64,000 bases of DNA from contig NZ_CP020028.1 of assembly GCF_002240415.1 (NCBI RefSeq), positions 1,885,501 through 1,949,500 on the forward strand, given 5' to 3'. The position numbers and the translations under genes are program-made. This DNA comes from Paenibacillus kribbensis. GTDB taxonomy: Bacteria; Bacillota; Bacilli; Paenibacillales; Paenibacillaceae. Under the pieces are notes generated by a model, which searched no databases, was not told the DNA's origin, and saw nothing but the letters and a program-made list of their open reading frames with translations. Below are positions 36,613-45,457 of this stretch, piece by piece (position 1 is the first letter of the stretch; each line of letters begins with the position of its first letter).

Positions 36613-37842
36613 TTAGCGCACGCTTTTTTCCAATCTTTCCTCTGTATACATTTTCAATGCCCGATCCAAACGGTCAACCGCTTCAGGAAGCAGTGAAGGA
36701 TCAGTATGCGTAAAGTTGATCCGCATATGGTTGCTGCCGCTCAGATCAGCATAAAATACCTGTCCTGGCACAAATGCGACGCCTTCTTGAATAGCCAGTT
36801 CCAGCAAGCGATCGGAAAGGAAGCCTTCGGGTAAAGTGACCCACATAAACATGCCGCCTAGTGCATCATTCCACGTAATGCCTTCCCATTGACGCTCTTT
36901 CATCAGCGTTGTCATGCGTAGCATACGAGAGTGATATTCGTTGGATACGGAACGAATATGTCCGTCCAAATCAAAAAAGTCCAAAAGCTCATTTAAAGCA
37001 CGTTGATCGATACTGCTGGAGTGCAAATCAGCAGATTGTTTGGCTTTTGCAACTTTATCCACAATCGCTTGATCGGCAATCAGCCATCCAGAACGAACAC
37101 CAGGAGCAACGGTTTTGGAGAACGTAGAGGTGTACATGACATGACCGTCTCCACCTTGCTGCTGGTCAATGGAGAAAAGGGATGGGAAGTTAAGGTTTTC
37201 GTCAAATTTGAGACGCCCGTAAGGATCATCCTCAAAAATCAAAGTTCCGTATTTACGGCATAGCTCAACAACGCCTGTTCTGCGTTCCATGCTCCATACA
37301 TTCCCCGATGGGTTGGAGAAGGTTGGGATGACATACACGAATTTAGGCTGATGTTCCTTGAGCTTGGCTTCAAGATCATCTAATTGCATACCATTGGAGT
37401 CTGTATTTACACTTACAATGTTGGCGCCATAGGACTTAAACGCCTGAAGAGCTGCCAAATAAGTAGGGGATTCCACCAATACAGTATCCTGCGGATCAAG
37501 CAGCACGCGCGAAACCAGATCAATCGTCTGCTGTGAGCCCGTCGTCATGATGATGTTATCTCTGGTGACGGAGATGCCTTGGGATGCCATCATGGTTGTA
37601 AGACGTTCCCGTAGAGGAGTATATCCCTCGGTTAGACCGTATTGAAGCGCGGTAGTACCGCCGAGACGAAATACCCGTTCATAGGCTTGAGCAACAGCTT
37701 CGACGGGAAAAAAGGCATCGGCCGGAAGGCCTCCTGCCAGGGATAACACTTCTGTTCCCTGTGTCAGCTTCAAAATGTCCCTAACGATGGACGAGCCCTG
37801 AGTACGAGCCATACCCGAAAATTTGTATTCCAATCCAATCAT
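36613..37842 (-). CDS. PLP-dependent aminotransferase (class I/II, 2-aminoadipate/LysN-like)
   Basis: This 409-residue fold-type I aminotransferase has the catalytic lysine Lys243 in STFSKTVAPG, NPSG near 177-180 and the Arg of NHMRINF near the C-terminus for substrate carboxylate binding. The sequence type resembles the broad-specificity aromatic or 2-aminoadipate transaminases. It lacks the GntR domain of its divergent neighbour. The start codon lies 7 bp after a GGAGAT. The arrangement suggests control by the MocR regulator at 37950. Confidence 0.9.
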   Translation of the reverse strand: MIGLEYKFSGMARTQGSSIVRDILKLTQGTEVLSLAGGLPADAFFPVEAVAQAYERVFRLGGTTALQYGLTEGYTPLRERLTTMMASQGISVTRDNIIMTTGSQQTIDLVSRVLLDPQDTVLVESPTYLAALQAFKSYGANIVSVNTDSNGMQLDDLEAKLKEHQPKFVYVIPTFSNPSGNVWSMERRTGVVELCRKYGTLIFEDDPYGRLKFDENLNFPSLFSIDQQQGGDGHVMYTSTFSKTVAPGVRSGWLIADQAIVDKVAKAKQSADLHSSSIDQRALNELLDFFDLDGHIRSVSNEYHSRMLRMTTLMKERQWEGITWNDALGGMFMWVTLPEGFLSDRLLELAIQEGVAFVPGQVFYADLSGSNHMRINFTHTDPSLLPEAVDRLDRALKMYTEERLEKSVR

Positions 37843-37880
37843 CTCCTGTGTTCTATACTGTACTATGAAATTTGTTGTAT

Positions 37881-37925
37881 TATAACGATAATGAAGTATA
37901 ACAGTAAACGTCTGAATATAACAGT
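37881..37925. promoter_or_regulatory. TATAAC direct repeats between divergent aminotransferase and MocR genes
   Basis: TATAACAGT occurs at 37897-37905 and 37917-37925, exactly 20 bp apart, which is about two helical turns. A related TATAACGAT begins at 37881. A reverse-strand promoter (TTTACT, 18 bp, TATAAT) and a forward one (TTGTAT, 16 bp, TATAAC) overlap the same bases. MocR-type regulators such as GabR and PdxR bind direct repeats, so this is a candidate operator. Confidence 0.5.
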
Positions 37926-37949
37926 TGATTTTTGGAGGGGACGGTTCCG

Positions 37950-39425
37950 ATGCATATTGATCTCAGCCGCAATAGCAGCGTCAAATTATATTTACAGATT
38001 GCCAAAACCTTGGCGGATCGCATCCAGTCCGGACTGCTGCCTCAGGGTACAAAGCTTCCCTCAGTCCGTCATTTGTCCAGTTTGCTTGCCGTAAGTCCCG
38101 TAACTGTAAGCAAAGCGTATGCAGAGCTGGAGTCGAATCATCTGGTTACATGTACGCAAGGCAAAGGATGCTATGTAGCGGAGCCTTCTGTATCCGTGCC
38201 ACGCGAGGGGGCGCTGGATTTGTCATGGCAAATGTCGCTGGTCGATTATTTGCCGCGGGCACAGTTATGGAGAAACTTCAACCATAGCCGGCAGGTCCCC
38301 TATTCTTTTCATATCGCAGCCATTCAGCCGGAGCTTCTTCCTACACGTGAAATTATTGCAGATACCCGGCGTTTATCCTCTGAAAATCCTGACGCAATGG
38401 CTGTTTATGGTACGTTTGAAGGAGATTTGGCATTGAGGGAAGTGTTTGCAGCTCACATGAACGAACGTGGCATACGGACGGTAGCAGAACAGCTACTCGT
38501 GACCAGCGGTGCCCAACAGGGGATTGACCTGGTGGCGCGTACGTTTGTTGGCGCTGGCGATGTTGTCTACATGGAGGCTCCTACATATACTGGGGCCATT
38601 GATGTATTTACCAGTCGAGGTGCCAAAGTAATGATGATCCCGATGGATGAGCAGGGTATGCGGATCGATATCCTGACACGTCTTTGTGATACTCATCCGC
38701 CAAAGCTGATCTATACGATTCCCACCTTCCATAATCCTACCGGAGTGACTTTAACGACGGTCAGACGCACGCAATTGCTGGATTTAGCTCAAAGCTATCA
38801 TTGTCTGATTGTTGAAGATGATCCATTTTCTGAACTATTTTACAAAGCGAAGCCGCCACTTTCCATCAAGGCGCATGATCAGTCCGGACATGTGGTATAT
38901 ATCAAAAGCTTCAGCAAAATCGTCGCCCCTGGCTGTCGTATAGCATGTGTAGCAGCTACTGGCAGTGTATTGGATCGTTTGGTGGCCGCCAAGTCAACTG
39001 CGGATTTGGGGAGTCCTTTATTAACGCAAAAAGCACTGTTGCCTTTCATCAGCCATCGGCTTGATCAACATCTCGTCTGGTTGCGGGATCAAATGCGGGA
39101 TCGCCTGACATCGGCATTGCATACACTCCAGCGCTATGCTCCCCCAGAGGTTACTTGGTATACTCCCGAAGGTGGACTCAATTTGTGGATTAAGCTTCCA
39201 TCTGTTATTGATATTCCGGAATTGGGGCGATTGGCCGATCGAGAAGGTATTTCCTTTTTACCGGGTGCGGTGTGCTATGCAGGTGGTATGGACAGTAATC
39301 ATATCCGTATTTCCTTTTCGTATGCGGACAAGGAAACACTCAAAACAGGTCTGCGCAAGTTGTGTCGTTTGTTGGGCGAACAGCTTGATCATTCGGTCAT
39401 TGTGGAAAGAAAGCCTATTTTATAG
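37950..39425 (+). CDS. MocR-family (GntR-aminotransferase) regulator
   Basis: This 491-residue protein has an N-terminal GntR winged helix (about 5-75, with GTKLPSVRHLSSLLAVSPVTV) and a PLP-binding aminotransferase domain. The Schiff-base lysine is Lys323 in SFSKIVAPG, with the FHNPTG motif near 258-263. ATG 37950 lies 9 bp after GGAGGGG; an in-frame TTG at 37932 overlaps that site. It is divergent from an aminotransferase gene, which is the standard layout for MocR targets. Effector and targets are not known. Confidence 0.9.
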   Translation: MHIDLSRNSSVKLYLQIAKTLADRIQSGLLPQGTKLPSVRHLSSLLAVSPVTVSKAYAELESNHLVTCTQGKGCYVAEPSVSVPREGALDLSWQMSLVDYLPRAQLWRNFNHSRQVPYSFHIAAIQPELLPTREIIADTRRLSSENPDAMAVYGTFEGDLALREVFAAHMNERGIRTVAEQLLVTSGAQQGIDLVARTFVGAGDVVYMEAPTYTGAIDVFTSRGAKVMMIPMDEQGMRIDILTRLCDTHPPKLIYTIPTFHNPTGVTLTTVRRTQLLDLAQSYHCLIVEDDPFSELFYKAKPPLSIKAHDQSGHVVYIKSFSKIVAPGCRIACVAATGSVLDRLVAAKSTADLGSPLLTQKALLPFISHRLDQHLVWLRDQMRDRLTSALHTLQRYAPPEVTWYTPEGGLNLWIKLPSVIDIPELGRLADREGISFLPGAVCYAGGMDSNHIRISFSYADKETLKTGLRKLCRLLGEQLDHSVIVERKPIL

Positions 39426-39513
39426 AGGGTATTTATATTTGGGGGTAATCATCCAAGCACAGGGCATTCCTTCTTAATATGCTGTACTAATTCACCGAAA
39501 GGAGTTGCACCTT

Positions 39514-39738
39514 ATGAGTCATTGCTCTTACGACCCGATCGTGTGCCCGCCGATGCAATTTATAAATCATCAATTTGTCCCACAAGTCGTGCCTGTGGTT
39601 CATCCGATTGAAATTGTTAATCAGACGCACATTGTACCTATACCTCACCACGTATTTCCGGTGAGTGTAAAGGATCCTGGAGATCCATGCTGCCATACTC
39701 TGGGCCATGGCAAGCGTCGCGGTAGTTCCAAGCGTTAA
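39514..39738 (+). CDS. CotD-like spore coat protein
   Basis: This 74-residue protein is rich in His, Pro, Val and Cys, with HPIEIVNQTHIVPIPHHVFP and a C-terminal PCCHTLGHGKRRG. The pattern of His-Pro-Ile-Val repeats and a paired Cys resembles the CotD inner-coat family. ATG 39514 follows AAAGGAGTTG; an upstream in-frame TTG at 39505 would overlap that site. It is monocistronic and would be expected to be expressed late in the mother cell. Confidence 0.8.
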   Translation: MSHCSYDPIVCPPMQFINHQFVPQVVPVVHPIEIVNQTHIVPIPHHVFPVSVKDPGDPCCHTLGHGKRRGSSKR

Positions 39739-39745
39739 GGAGCCT

Positions 39746-39833
39746 AAAAAGCAGCCATGGTGTTATGAACTGCATCCCAATTGTTATTGGTGTCTAGCAA
39801 TAGGGGGCAGTTCATGACTTATGGCTGCTTTTT
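39746..39833. terminator. Long bidirectional terminator between convergent genes
   Basis: A perfect 13-bp outer stem AAAAAGCAGCCAT/ATGGCTGCTTTTT and an inner 8-bp stem ATGAACTG/CAGTTCAT serve the coat gene on the plus strand and the subtilase gene on the minus strand. Confidence 0.92.
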
Positions 39834-39849
39834 GACCATTAAGGAATTG

Positions 39850-41730
39850 TTACATTTCCAGCTTCTTTAAAAGGGATTTTAATTTGTCGCTCAGATGCTG
39901 TGGATACAATTGTAAAGGAACATATGGACGTTGTGCTGCTTTTAACGCCTTGTACACATCGATTTGTCCATATCCGAAATATTTGTCATGTCCTGGCGCG
40001 CCTAAATCAATGACGTTTTTTCTCATTAAATCCATAACCTCTTTATTGGTTAGGTCGGGATTGATTGACCGAATCAGGGCGGCGAGCGCAGACACATGCG
40101 GACTGGCCATCGAAGTACCCGACAAAGCAGCGTATTGATTCCCTGGATATGTGCTGGCGATGCTTGCACCTGGAGCCATGACGTCCACATAATCCCCATA
40201 GTTGGAAAAAGAGGCACGGTGCATGGAAGAATCTGTAGCCGAAACGGCAAACACTTCGGGGTACGCTGCAGGATAACCGGGGCGTTCCGTATTATCATTG
40301 CCCGTAGCTGCAACCAGCACGACGTCTTTGTCATAGGCGTATTTGATCGCATCATGCAAAAATTCAGCTTGTGCATAGTTGCCCAGACTCAAATTGATAA
40401 CCTTGGCTCCATGATCGGCTGCCCATATAATACCTTCTGCAACCGAGTATGTCGTACCGGAGCCGGATTTGTCGAGTACCTTAACCGGCATGACCTTGTT
40501 ATACCACGTCATGCCGGCGACGCCCTCGCCATTATTCACGAGTGCAGAAATGATCCCGGCGACATGGGTTCCGTGACCGACGTCATCATAAGGCTTTTTA
40601 GATGGTTTTACCACGTTATGTCCCGAGAGGATTTGGCCCTTAAGGTCGGGATGATCCAGATCCACTCCTGTGTCCACGATGGCAACAGTTACATTCTTGC
40701 TGCCTTTGCTTAATCCCCAACCCCGGTTGGTTTCGGTGGCTGGCAGATTCCATTGATACCGAGAAAAGAGCAAATCATTGGGAACATTTCCATCAGAATT
40801 AAATAGCTTCTTTTCATTGGTTAGATACATATAGTGAGGTTCTGTATAAAGTGGATTCCATTTTTTCGAAAAGTATTGATTTAACTCCTTGTAGCTCATG
40901 TTATCGGAATGAAACACATAGGTGTAACCCAGCTTACGACCAGGCTCACAGTGCAAATCTCTTGCGATTTCGCGCAGCTGGCGTTGATCGGGATTGTGAC
41001 GAAAGCGAACGACGATTTCATTTTCAAAATAATGGCTCGCATTTTCGTTGTCATGACCGGTTTTGACGGTAATATCGTGCAGGGTGTCAGGATGTACGGA
41101 TTCGACCTTGTAGCTCCCTTCCTTGGGGTAGGGAATCAAACGCAGATTTTTGCGCTGATGCTTCTCCACGTCATGTAATACTTGTTGGCTGACCAAGGCG
41201 GCAACGCCATAGGTTCCGTCAGTCGATGGTTCTGCCATGATAAAATATTTACCGCCATCCACCTGAAAAGCAGCGGATTCGTAGGATTTATTTTGCATGA
41301 CGGAACGGCGAGCCACAGCCATACTGCTTTTGATTTGAGGATCATTCAGCAGACGGGGTTGTGCTTTGCTGCCTGTATAGGTGTTGTTTTTCCCGTTACG
41401 CGTATGAATCCACTGTAACGAATGAAGATGGTTGTGCGATTGCTGCAGCTTGCGGATAAAATGCTTTTTCTGATCGTTGGTTTTGCCATGAAGCTCCCGC
41501 ATGACGTATTGAATATCCTGTCTGGCATCCATGCGAGTGAGTGAATCTGTAGCGGACACATCCAAAGCCAGTATTCCCTTTTTAAGTTGCTTCTCTTGCT
41601 GTGGTACCATCTTGGCCGTATACTCGGGTTGCGGTGTGTGGCGGTGATCACGGGAAGGCAACATCAGTGTGATAAGAAGCACTCCGGCAGCTGCACCGAG
41701 CAGGGGCTTTAACCATTTTTGCCGAGACAT
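39850..41730 (-). CDS. S8 family serine protease (subtilisin-like), secreted or membrane-anchored
   Basis: The 626-residue subtilase has an intact triad: Asp353 (VAIVDTGVDL), His386 (GHGTHVAG) and Ser540 (ALSGTSMASPHV). The oxyanion Asn is in AATGNDN. The N-terminus has a hydrophobic signal/anchor (about 8-25) without a lipobox Cys. A long region (about 30-230) without a family match follows, then a fervidolysin-like propeptide (about 235-305). AAGGAGGATGG precedes the ATG. It is probably an extracellular protease. The extended N-terminal part, roughly 200 residues longer than a typical subtilase, may be a sensory or inhibitory domain; that is inference. Confidence 0.93.
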   Translation of the reverse strand: MSRQKWLKPLLGAAAGVLLITLMLPSRDHRHTPQPEYTAKMVPQQEKQLKKGILALDVSATDSLTRMDARQDIQYVMRELHGKTNDQKKHFIRKLQQSHNHLHSLQWIHTRNGKNNTYTGSKAQPRLLNDPQIKSSMAVARRSVMQNKSYESAAFQVDGGKYFIMAEPSTDGTYGVAALVSQQVLHDVEKHQRKNLRLIPYPKEGSYKVESVHPDTLHDITVKTGHDNENASHYFENEIVVRFRHNPDQRQLREIARDLHCEPGRKLGYTYVFHSDNMSYKELNQYFSKKWNPLYTEPHYMYLTNEKKLFNSDGNVPNDLLFSRYQWNLPATETNRGWGLSKGSKNVTVAIVDTGVDLDHPDLKGQILSGHNVVKPSKKPYDDVGHGTHVAGIISALVNNGEGVAGMTWYNKVMPVKVLDKSGSGTTYSVAEGIIWAADHGAKVINLSLGNYAQAEFLHDAIKYAYDKDVVLVAATGNDNTERPGYPAAYPEVFAVSATDSSMHRASFSNYGDYVDVMAPGASIASTYPGNQYAALSGTSMASPHVSALAALIRSINPDLTNKEVMDLMRKNVIDLGAPGHDKYFGYGQIDVYKALKAAQRPYVPLQLYPQHLSDKLKSLLKKLEM

Positions 41731-41916
41731 GGGACCATCCTCCTTGAGTGTTTATAAATTTATGGTTTAGCGTGAGGAGGTTGGCATGTTTTTATACCTT
41801 TCAGTGCTTATTTGTGGTAGGATAAATACTGAAAATTACAGCTCTTTCGGTTAGAAGGGACTATTTTCAGGTAACCAAATTGATGAACAAGCAACAAATA
41901 AGGGGGAGCTGCCTTG

Positions 41917-42423
41917 ATGTCAGCAGTCAACGTACAAAAATTATGTGAGTCGGCGCAGGAGAGACTGAAAGCTGCCGTGAAACGTGTGGAAAAATTCCTC
42001 AATGAGCATGCCCTGCCGCAGCTTGCTGTGGATGGAAATGAGGAGTCCGTACTTTTTTATAAAGGCTTTTTGTCGGATCTTCGCCATATCCTTGTTTTTT
42101 CTGAAGTATCCTATGAAAAGCTGGGTGTGGCTTTACGCCGTGCCAACTTTGACGTCGATTTTGCGGAAAAGGCATTGTATAACGTTTACCATGACTGCGT
42201 GAACAGCTTTTTTTATCCTAAAAATGAATCTTACGCAGAGGACGGACGCTATGCTTATACGGGACAAGATGCTATTCGCTTCCGTAAAACGCCTGTGCCT
42301 GCCGCGCGCGAAGTGATCATGGACATTACTAAAAATTTTGAAGAGCTGCGTGATGATCTGACTTATTATGAAAGTGATTATTTGACTCAGCGTCGTATGC
42401 AGACTCGTCGTACTCATGCTTAA
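41917..42423 (+). CDS. ypuI: YpuI family protein
   Basis: This 169-residue protein matches the conserved YpuI family of spore formers. It has the helical FLSDLRHILVFSEVSYEKLG segment and the VYHDCVNSFFYPKNESY block. The function is unknown. It starts at ATG 41917, after GGGGGAGCTGCC. It is monocistronic and transcribed divergently from the subtilase. Confidence 0.85.
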   Translation: MSAVNVQKLCESAQERLKAAVKRVEKFLNEHALPQLAVDGNEESVLFYKGFLSDLRHILVFSEVSYEKLGVALRRANFDVDFAEKALYNVYHDCVNSFFYPKNESYAEDGRYAYTGQDAIRFRKTPVPAAREVIMDITKNFEELRDDLTYYESDYLTQRRMQTRRTHA

Positions 42424-42468
42424 GCAATTCATGAGTTGATCGTTTTTAATCGAAAACTAAGACAAGCA

Positions 42469-42524
42469 AGCCGTTTTCTCATGCTTCCTGCCAGTTTGGA
42501 GGAGGTGAAGAAAGCGGCTTTTTT
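42469..42524 (+). terminator. Terminator after ypuI
   Basis: AGCCGTTTTCT (42469-42479) pairs with AGAAAGCGGCT (42509-42519) with one G-T pair, followed by TTTTTT. The long loop contains an unused-looking GGAGGAGGTG. Confidence 0.75.
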
Positions 42525-42602
42525 CGTATGTCACCAACTGCCATATGTCAGACGCGCATAGGTGCGCGGGAGAAGGGGGAAAATGAATCCGAGGTGATGA
42601 TC

Positions 42603-42830
42603 ATGAGCCAAGAGGCCAAGCCCATAGTTAAATGCAGTGTAGCCAATTGCCATTATTGGGGAGAAAACAACTTTTGCAAGGCGGATTTGATTATGATTGA
42701 AGTTGATGGTCATGCCGATAAGAAATTTAAGGAAGAATACGCGGGAGAAAGCTTCAGCTCTGAAGAACGTGATAAAGCTGCCACGTCTGCTGCCACTTGT
42801 TGCCACACTTTTAAGCCGAAGTCTTTGTAA
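42603..42830 (+). CDS. DUF1540 domain protein
   Basis: This 75-residue protein has the DUF1540 cysteine pattern: VKCSVANCHYW and NNFCKAD near the N-terminus, and AATCCHTF near the C-terminus. The cysteines suggest a metal-binding site. The function is unknown; the family is frequent in spore formers. ATG 42603 lies 6 bp after GAGGTG, and an in-frame ATG at 42597 overlaps it. Confidence 0.88.
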   Translation: MSQEAKPIVKCSVANCHYWGENNFCKADLIMIEVDGHADKKFKEEYAGESFSSEERDKAATSAATCCHTFKPKSL

Positions 42831-42874
42831 AAACTCATAACGCCAATCATTCGCATTTGGAGGTGCAGTGTATT

Positions 42875-43270
42875 ATGGAGGATCATGAAACCGAAAAGCA
42901 TCAAAATGAAGAGCATTTTAGCCGTGAACGAGTAGATTACCCACGTCATATTCAAAAGCATTCCGCCAAGCGACGTCATCACCGTGAAGAATATGCCGCA
43001 GAAGTGGCTCCCGGCTCGCCAGCTGTGACTCGGGATGAGGACAAAGGTGAACAGAAGGTTATAAATAACAGTGGTCGTATTTCCGGTTATGTTGGCATAG
43101 CCGCAGGAATTGCATCCCTGTTCATGTGGTCTATTGTGCTGGGGCCAATCGCTGCGGTTTTAGGTTTTTTTGCTTATGTGAATGGTAGCAAAACGACAGG
43201 TATTTGGTCGATTGGACTTGGTGCGCTTGCAACATTGAGTTATTTCGCTTTTATCCCGTTTGTTCGTTAA
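42875..43270 (+). CDS. Small DUF4190-like membrane protein
   Basis: In this 131-residue protein the first 65 residues are highly charged and His/Glu/Lys-rich (KHQNEEHFSRERVDYPRH). Two membrane helices follow (about 70-100 and 107-128), with GYVGIAAGIASLF and LGPIAAVLGFFAYVNGSKTTG, which is the pattern of the DUF4190/small two-span family. No function is known. GGAGGTG lies about 11 bp before the ATG. It probably shares a transcript with the DUF1540 gene 44 bp upstream. Confidence 0.75.
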   Translation: MEDHETEKHQNEEHFSRERVDYPRHIQKHSAKRRHHREEYAAEVAPGSPAVTRDEDKGEQKVINNSGRISGYVGIAAGIASLFMWSIVLGPIAAVLGFFAYVNGSKTTGIWSIGLGALATLSYFAFIPFVR

Positions 43271-43317
43271 CCCTATAAAGGTGCCGCAAAGTTGCGCCTA
43301 ACTATTGCTGTAATTAT

Positions 43318-43357
43318 AAAGCTCCTCTGTCTTTTCGACAGATCAGGAGCTTTTTTT
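43318..43357. terminator. Terminator after the small membrane protein
   Basis: AAAGCTCCT pairs with AGGAGCTTT around an inner CTGTC/GACAG hairpin, with a T-run on one side and an A-run on the other. Confidence 0.88.
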
Positions 43358-43455
43358 CGTTAAAAGGTATGGCAGTACATAGCAAAAAGTTGTATCATTA
43401 GCAATAAAGACAGGCTATTTGGGATATAACAACTACAGAAAGTTGGGAATACCAC

Positions 43456-44154
43456 ATGCAAATTGATCCGCGCGTGTCCAAATCCATGTTAGACATGCAG
43501 CTGTTAAATAATATGAGTGCTACAACCCAAACGGGCACAACGGATGCTTTTTCCGGATTGCTGGAACAAGTAGGTCAGTTGGAGACAGATGATGCCGCGA
43601 CTCGTGAGAATTCTGGCGATGTTACCCGTGATGAAAATGGGTTGCTTTGGCTACAACTGGGACCTTCGAGGGGAACGTCTTCCCCTTTTGCAGTATACCC
43701 TGCTTCTTCCAGCACAGGAAGCGACGGACCTACGAAGCCTACTGCGTATGATGATTTGATTAACGAGGCCAGCCAAAAATACGGCGTTCCGGTAGCTTTG
43801 ATTAAAGCGGTTATTGATACGGAATCTTCATTTAATCCGCTGGTCACTTCTTCGGCTGGGGCCAAAGGGCTTATGCAGCTTATGGATGCTACTGCTCAAG
43901 GTTTGGGAGTTAGTGACCCATATGATCCTTCCCAAAACATTGATGCTGGTGTTCGTTATTTGTCTTACCAGATCAAACGTTTTAACGGACAGGAAAATAT
44001 GGCCTTGGCGGCATATAATGCAGGCCCGGGACGCGTGCAGCGTCTTGGTGTAAGCAGTGATGAGCAATTGATGGCTGTACTGGATAAGCTTCCATTAGAA
44101 ACGCAAAAATATATTACGAAAATACAGAATGCACGTGAAAAATATACGATGTAA
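43456..44154 (+). CDS. Lytic transglycosylase (SLT domain)
   Basis: The 232-residue protein has a non-conserved N-terminal part (about 1-95) and a C-terminal SLT goose-lysozyme-like domain (about 97-225). The catalytic Glu123 is in IDTESSFNP, followed by GAKGLMQLMDATA and ALAAYNAGPGRV. It would cleave peptidoglycan glycan strands. I see no signal peptide at the N-terminus, which is unusual for a wall enzyme. The gene is preceded by a weak GGGAAT ribosome binding site. Confidence 0.9.
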   Translation: MQIDPRVSKSMLDMQLLNNMSATTQTGTTDAFSGLLEQVGQLETDDAATRENSGDVTRDENGLLWLQLGPSRGTSSPFAVYPASSSTGSDGPTKPTAYDDLINEASQKYGVPVALIKAVIDTESSFNPLVTSSAGAKGLMQLMDATAQGLGVSDPYDPSQNIDAGVRYLSYQIKRFNGQENMALAAYNAGPGRVQRLGVSSDEQLMAVLDKLPLETQKYITKIQNAREKYTM

Positions 44155-44220
44155 GCCCTATAGCTTATAAAAAATGTGCGAAATTTTAATTAGATCAGGT
44201 GCGCAGACAGGATCAATATG

Positions 44221-44264
44221 GGGAAAGGGTGTCGCTGGAACGTAGCGGCCTTTCCCTGTTTTGG
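44221..44264 (+). terminator. Hairpin before the cysteine desulfurase gene
   Basis: GGGAAAGG (44221-44228) pairs with CCTTTCCC (44249-44256), with an inner CGCT/AGCG pair. The T-rich run TGTTTTGGTTCTTTTTT follows. It probably ends the transglycosylase transcript. Confidence 0.7.
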
Positions 44265-44307
44265 TTCTTTTTTGTTGCAGCAGTTGTAGGGCAGAAAGGG
44301 GAGTTTT

Positions 44308-45456
44308 ATGAGATATTTTGATTATGCTGCGACGACTCCGCCTTTTGAAGAGGTAATTACAACAATTGCCGAGGTCATGAGACGACATTATGGCAATCCA
44401 TCTTCGATGCATCGGTTTGGAGAGGATGCGGATAAGTTGCTTAAGCGTTCCCGCGAAGTATGCGCTGCGGCTTTGGGCGTACATCCGGCGGAGATTGTAT
44501 TTACATCCGGGGCAACTGAAAGCAACAATCTGGCCATTAAGGGAGCAGCAATACAATACCAGGCCAGAGGCAAACATATTGTTACAGTATCGACAGAGCA
44601 CCCGTCTGTATATGAGGCTTGCAAACAGTTGACAGATCTGGGCTTTGAAGTTACGTTTTTGCCCGTTGATGCACAAGGGCATGTCAGCACCGAGCAGGTA
44701 TGTGATGCCGTCCGTCAAGATACGATTCTAGTCAGTATCATGCATGTTAATAATGAGACGGGAAGGGTACAACCGTTGCATGACATCGGGGCTGCATTGA
44801 AGAAACAGTTCCCTCGTGTCCTATTTCATGTCGACGGTGTACAGGGCTATGGAAAGCTTCCGGTTGATATTCGGGGCTGGCAGGCTGATCTGTACAGTCT
44901 CTCTGCGCATAAGCTACGCGGACCCAAAGGTGCTGGACTGCTGTTCGTTCGGGAAGGTGTGAAGCTTTTCCCACTGCTGAGTGGCGGCTCTCAGGAGCAG
45001 GGATTGCGTGCAGGTACGGAAAATGTGCCGTTGCTTGTTGGCATGTCCAAGGCGGTACGGCTGGCGGGCGAACGGCAAGCTGAGACAGCACGGCGTATGA
45101 CTGAGTGGAGAGATCGGGTGGTTGCAGAAGTGAAGACGATTCCTCAACTGCGGCTGAACAGCGGGGAGGAAGCGCCACATATTGTCCATTTTTCGTATCC
45201 GGGCATGAAGGCTGAGGTGCTGTTGCATACGCTGGAGCAATTGGGCGTGGCAGTATCAACTCGATCGGCCTGCTCCTCAAAATTGGCCGAGCCCAGCCGG
45301 GTGCTGCTGGCGATGGGACGCAGTGAGCTGGAAGCGTCCGGCGGCATTCGTATCAGCTTCGGCGACGAACATACGGAACAGGATATCGACGAGCTTATAC
45401 TTGCGCTGCGGCAGGCTGTAGCTAAGCTGGAATCCCTGGAAAGGTGGAAACATTAA
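44308..45456 (+). CDS. Cysteine desulfurase, ThiI partner (NifZ/IscS-like)
   Basis: This PLP enzyme (382 aa) converts cysteine to alanine and hands the sulfur to a carrier. The PLP lysine is Lys202 in SLSAHKLRGPKGAG, and the persulfide cysteine is Cys322 in STRSACSSK. Other family landmarks are FDYAATTPP and TSGATESNNLAIKG. It is 1 bp from thiI, so it corresponds to B. subtilis NifZ, which feeds 4-thiouridine synthesis in tRNA. AAAGGGGAG precedes the ATG. Confidence 0.93.
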   Translation: MRYFDYAATTPPFEEVITTIAEVMRRHYGNPSSMHRFGEDADKLLKRSREVCAAALGVHPAEIVFTSGATESNNLAIKGAAIQYQARGKHIVTVSTEHPSVYEACKQLTDLGFEVTFLPVDAQGHVSTEQVCDAVRQDTILVSIMHVNNETGRVQPLHDIGAALKKQFPRVLFHVDGVQGYGKLPVDIRGWQADLYSLSAHKLRGPKGAGLLFVREGVKLFPLLSGGSQEQGLRAGTENVPLLVGMSKAVRLAGERQAETARRMTEWRDRVVAEVKTIPQLRLNSGEEAPHIVHFSYPGMKAEVLLHTLEQLGVAVSTRSACSSKLAEPSRVLLAMGRSELEASGGIRISFGDEHTEQDIDELILALRQAVAKLESLERWKH

Positions 45457-45457
45457 A

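Noticed and set aside
41819..41840. CodY-box-like sequence upstream of ypuI
   Set aside because: It matches only 11 of 15 positions of the AATTTTCWGAAAATT consensus, in AT-rich DNA.
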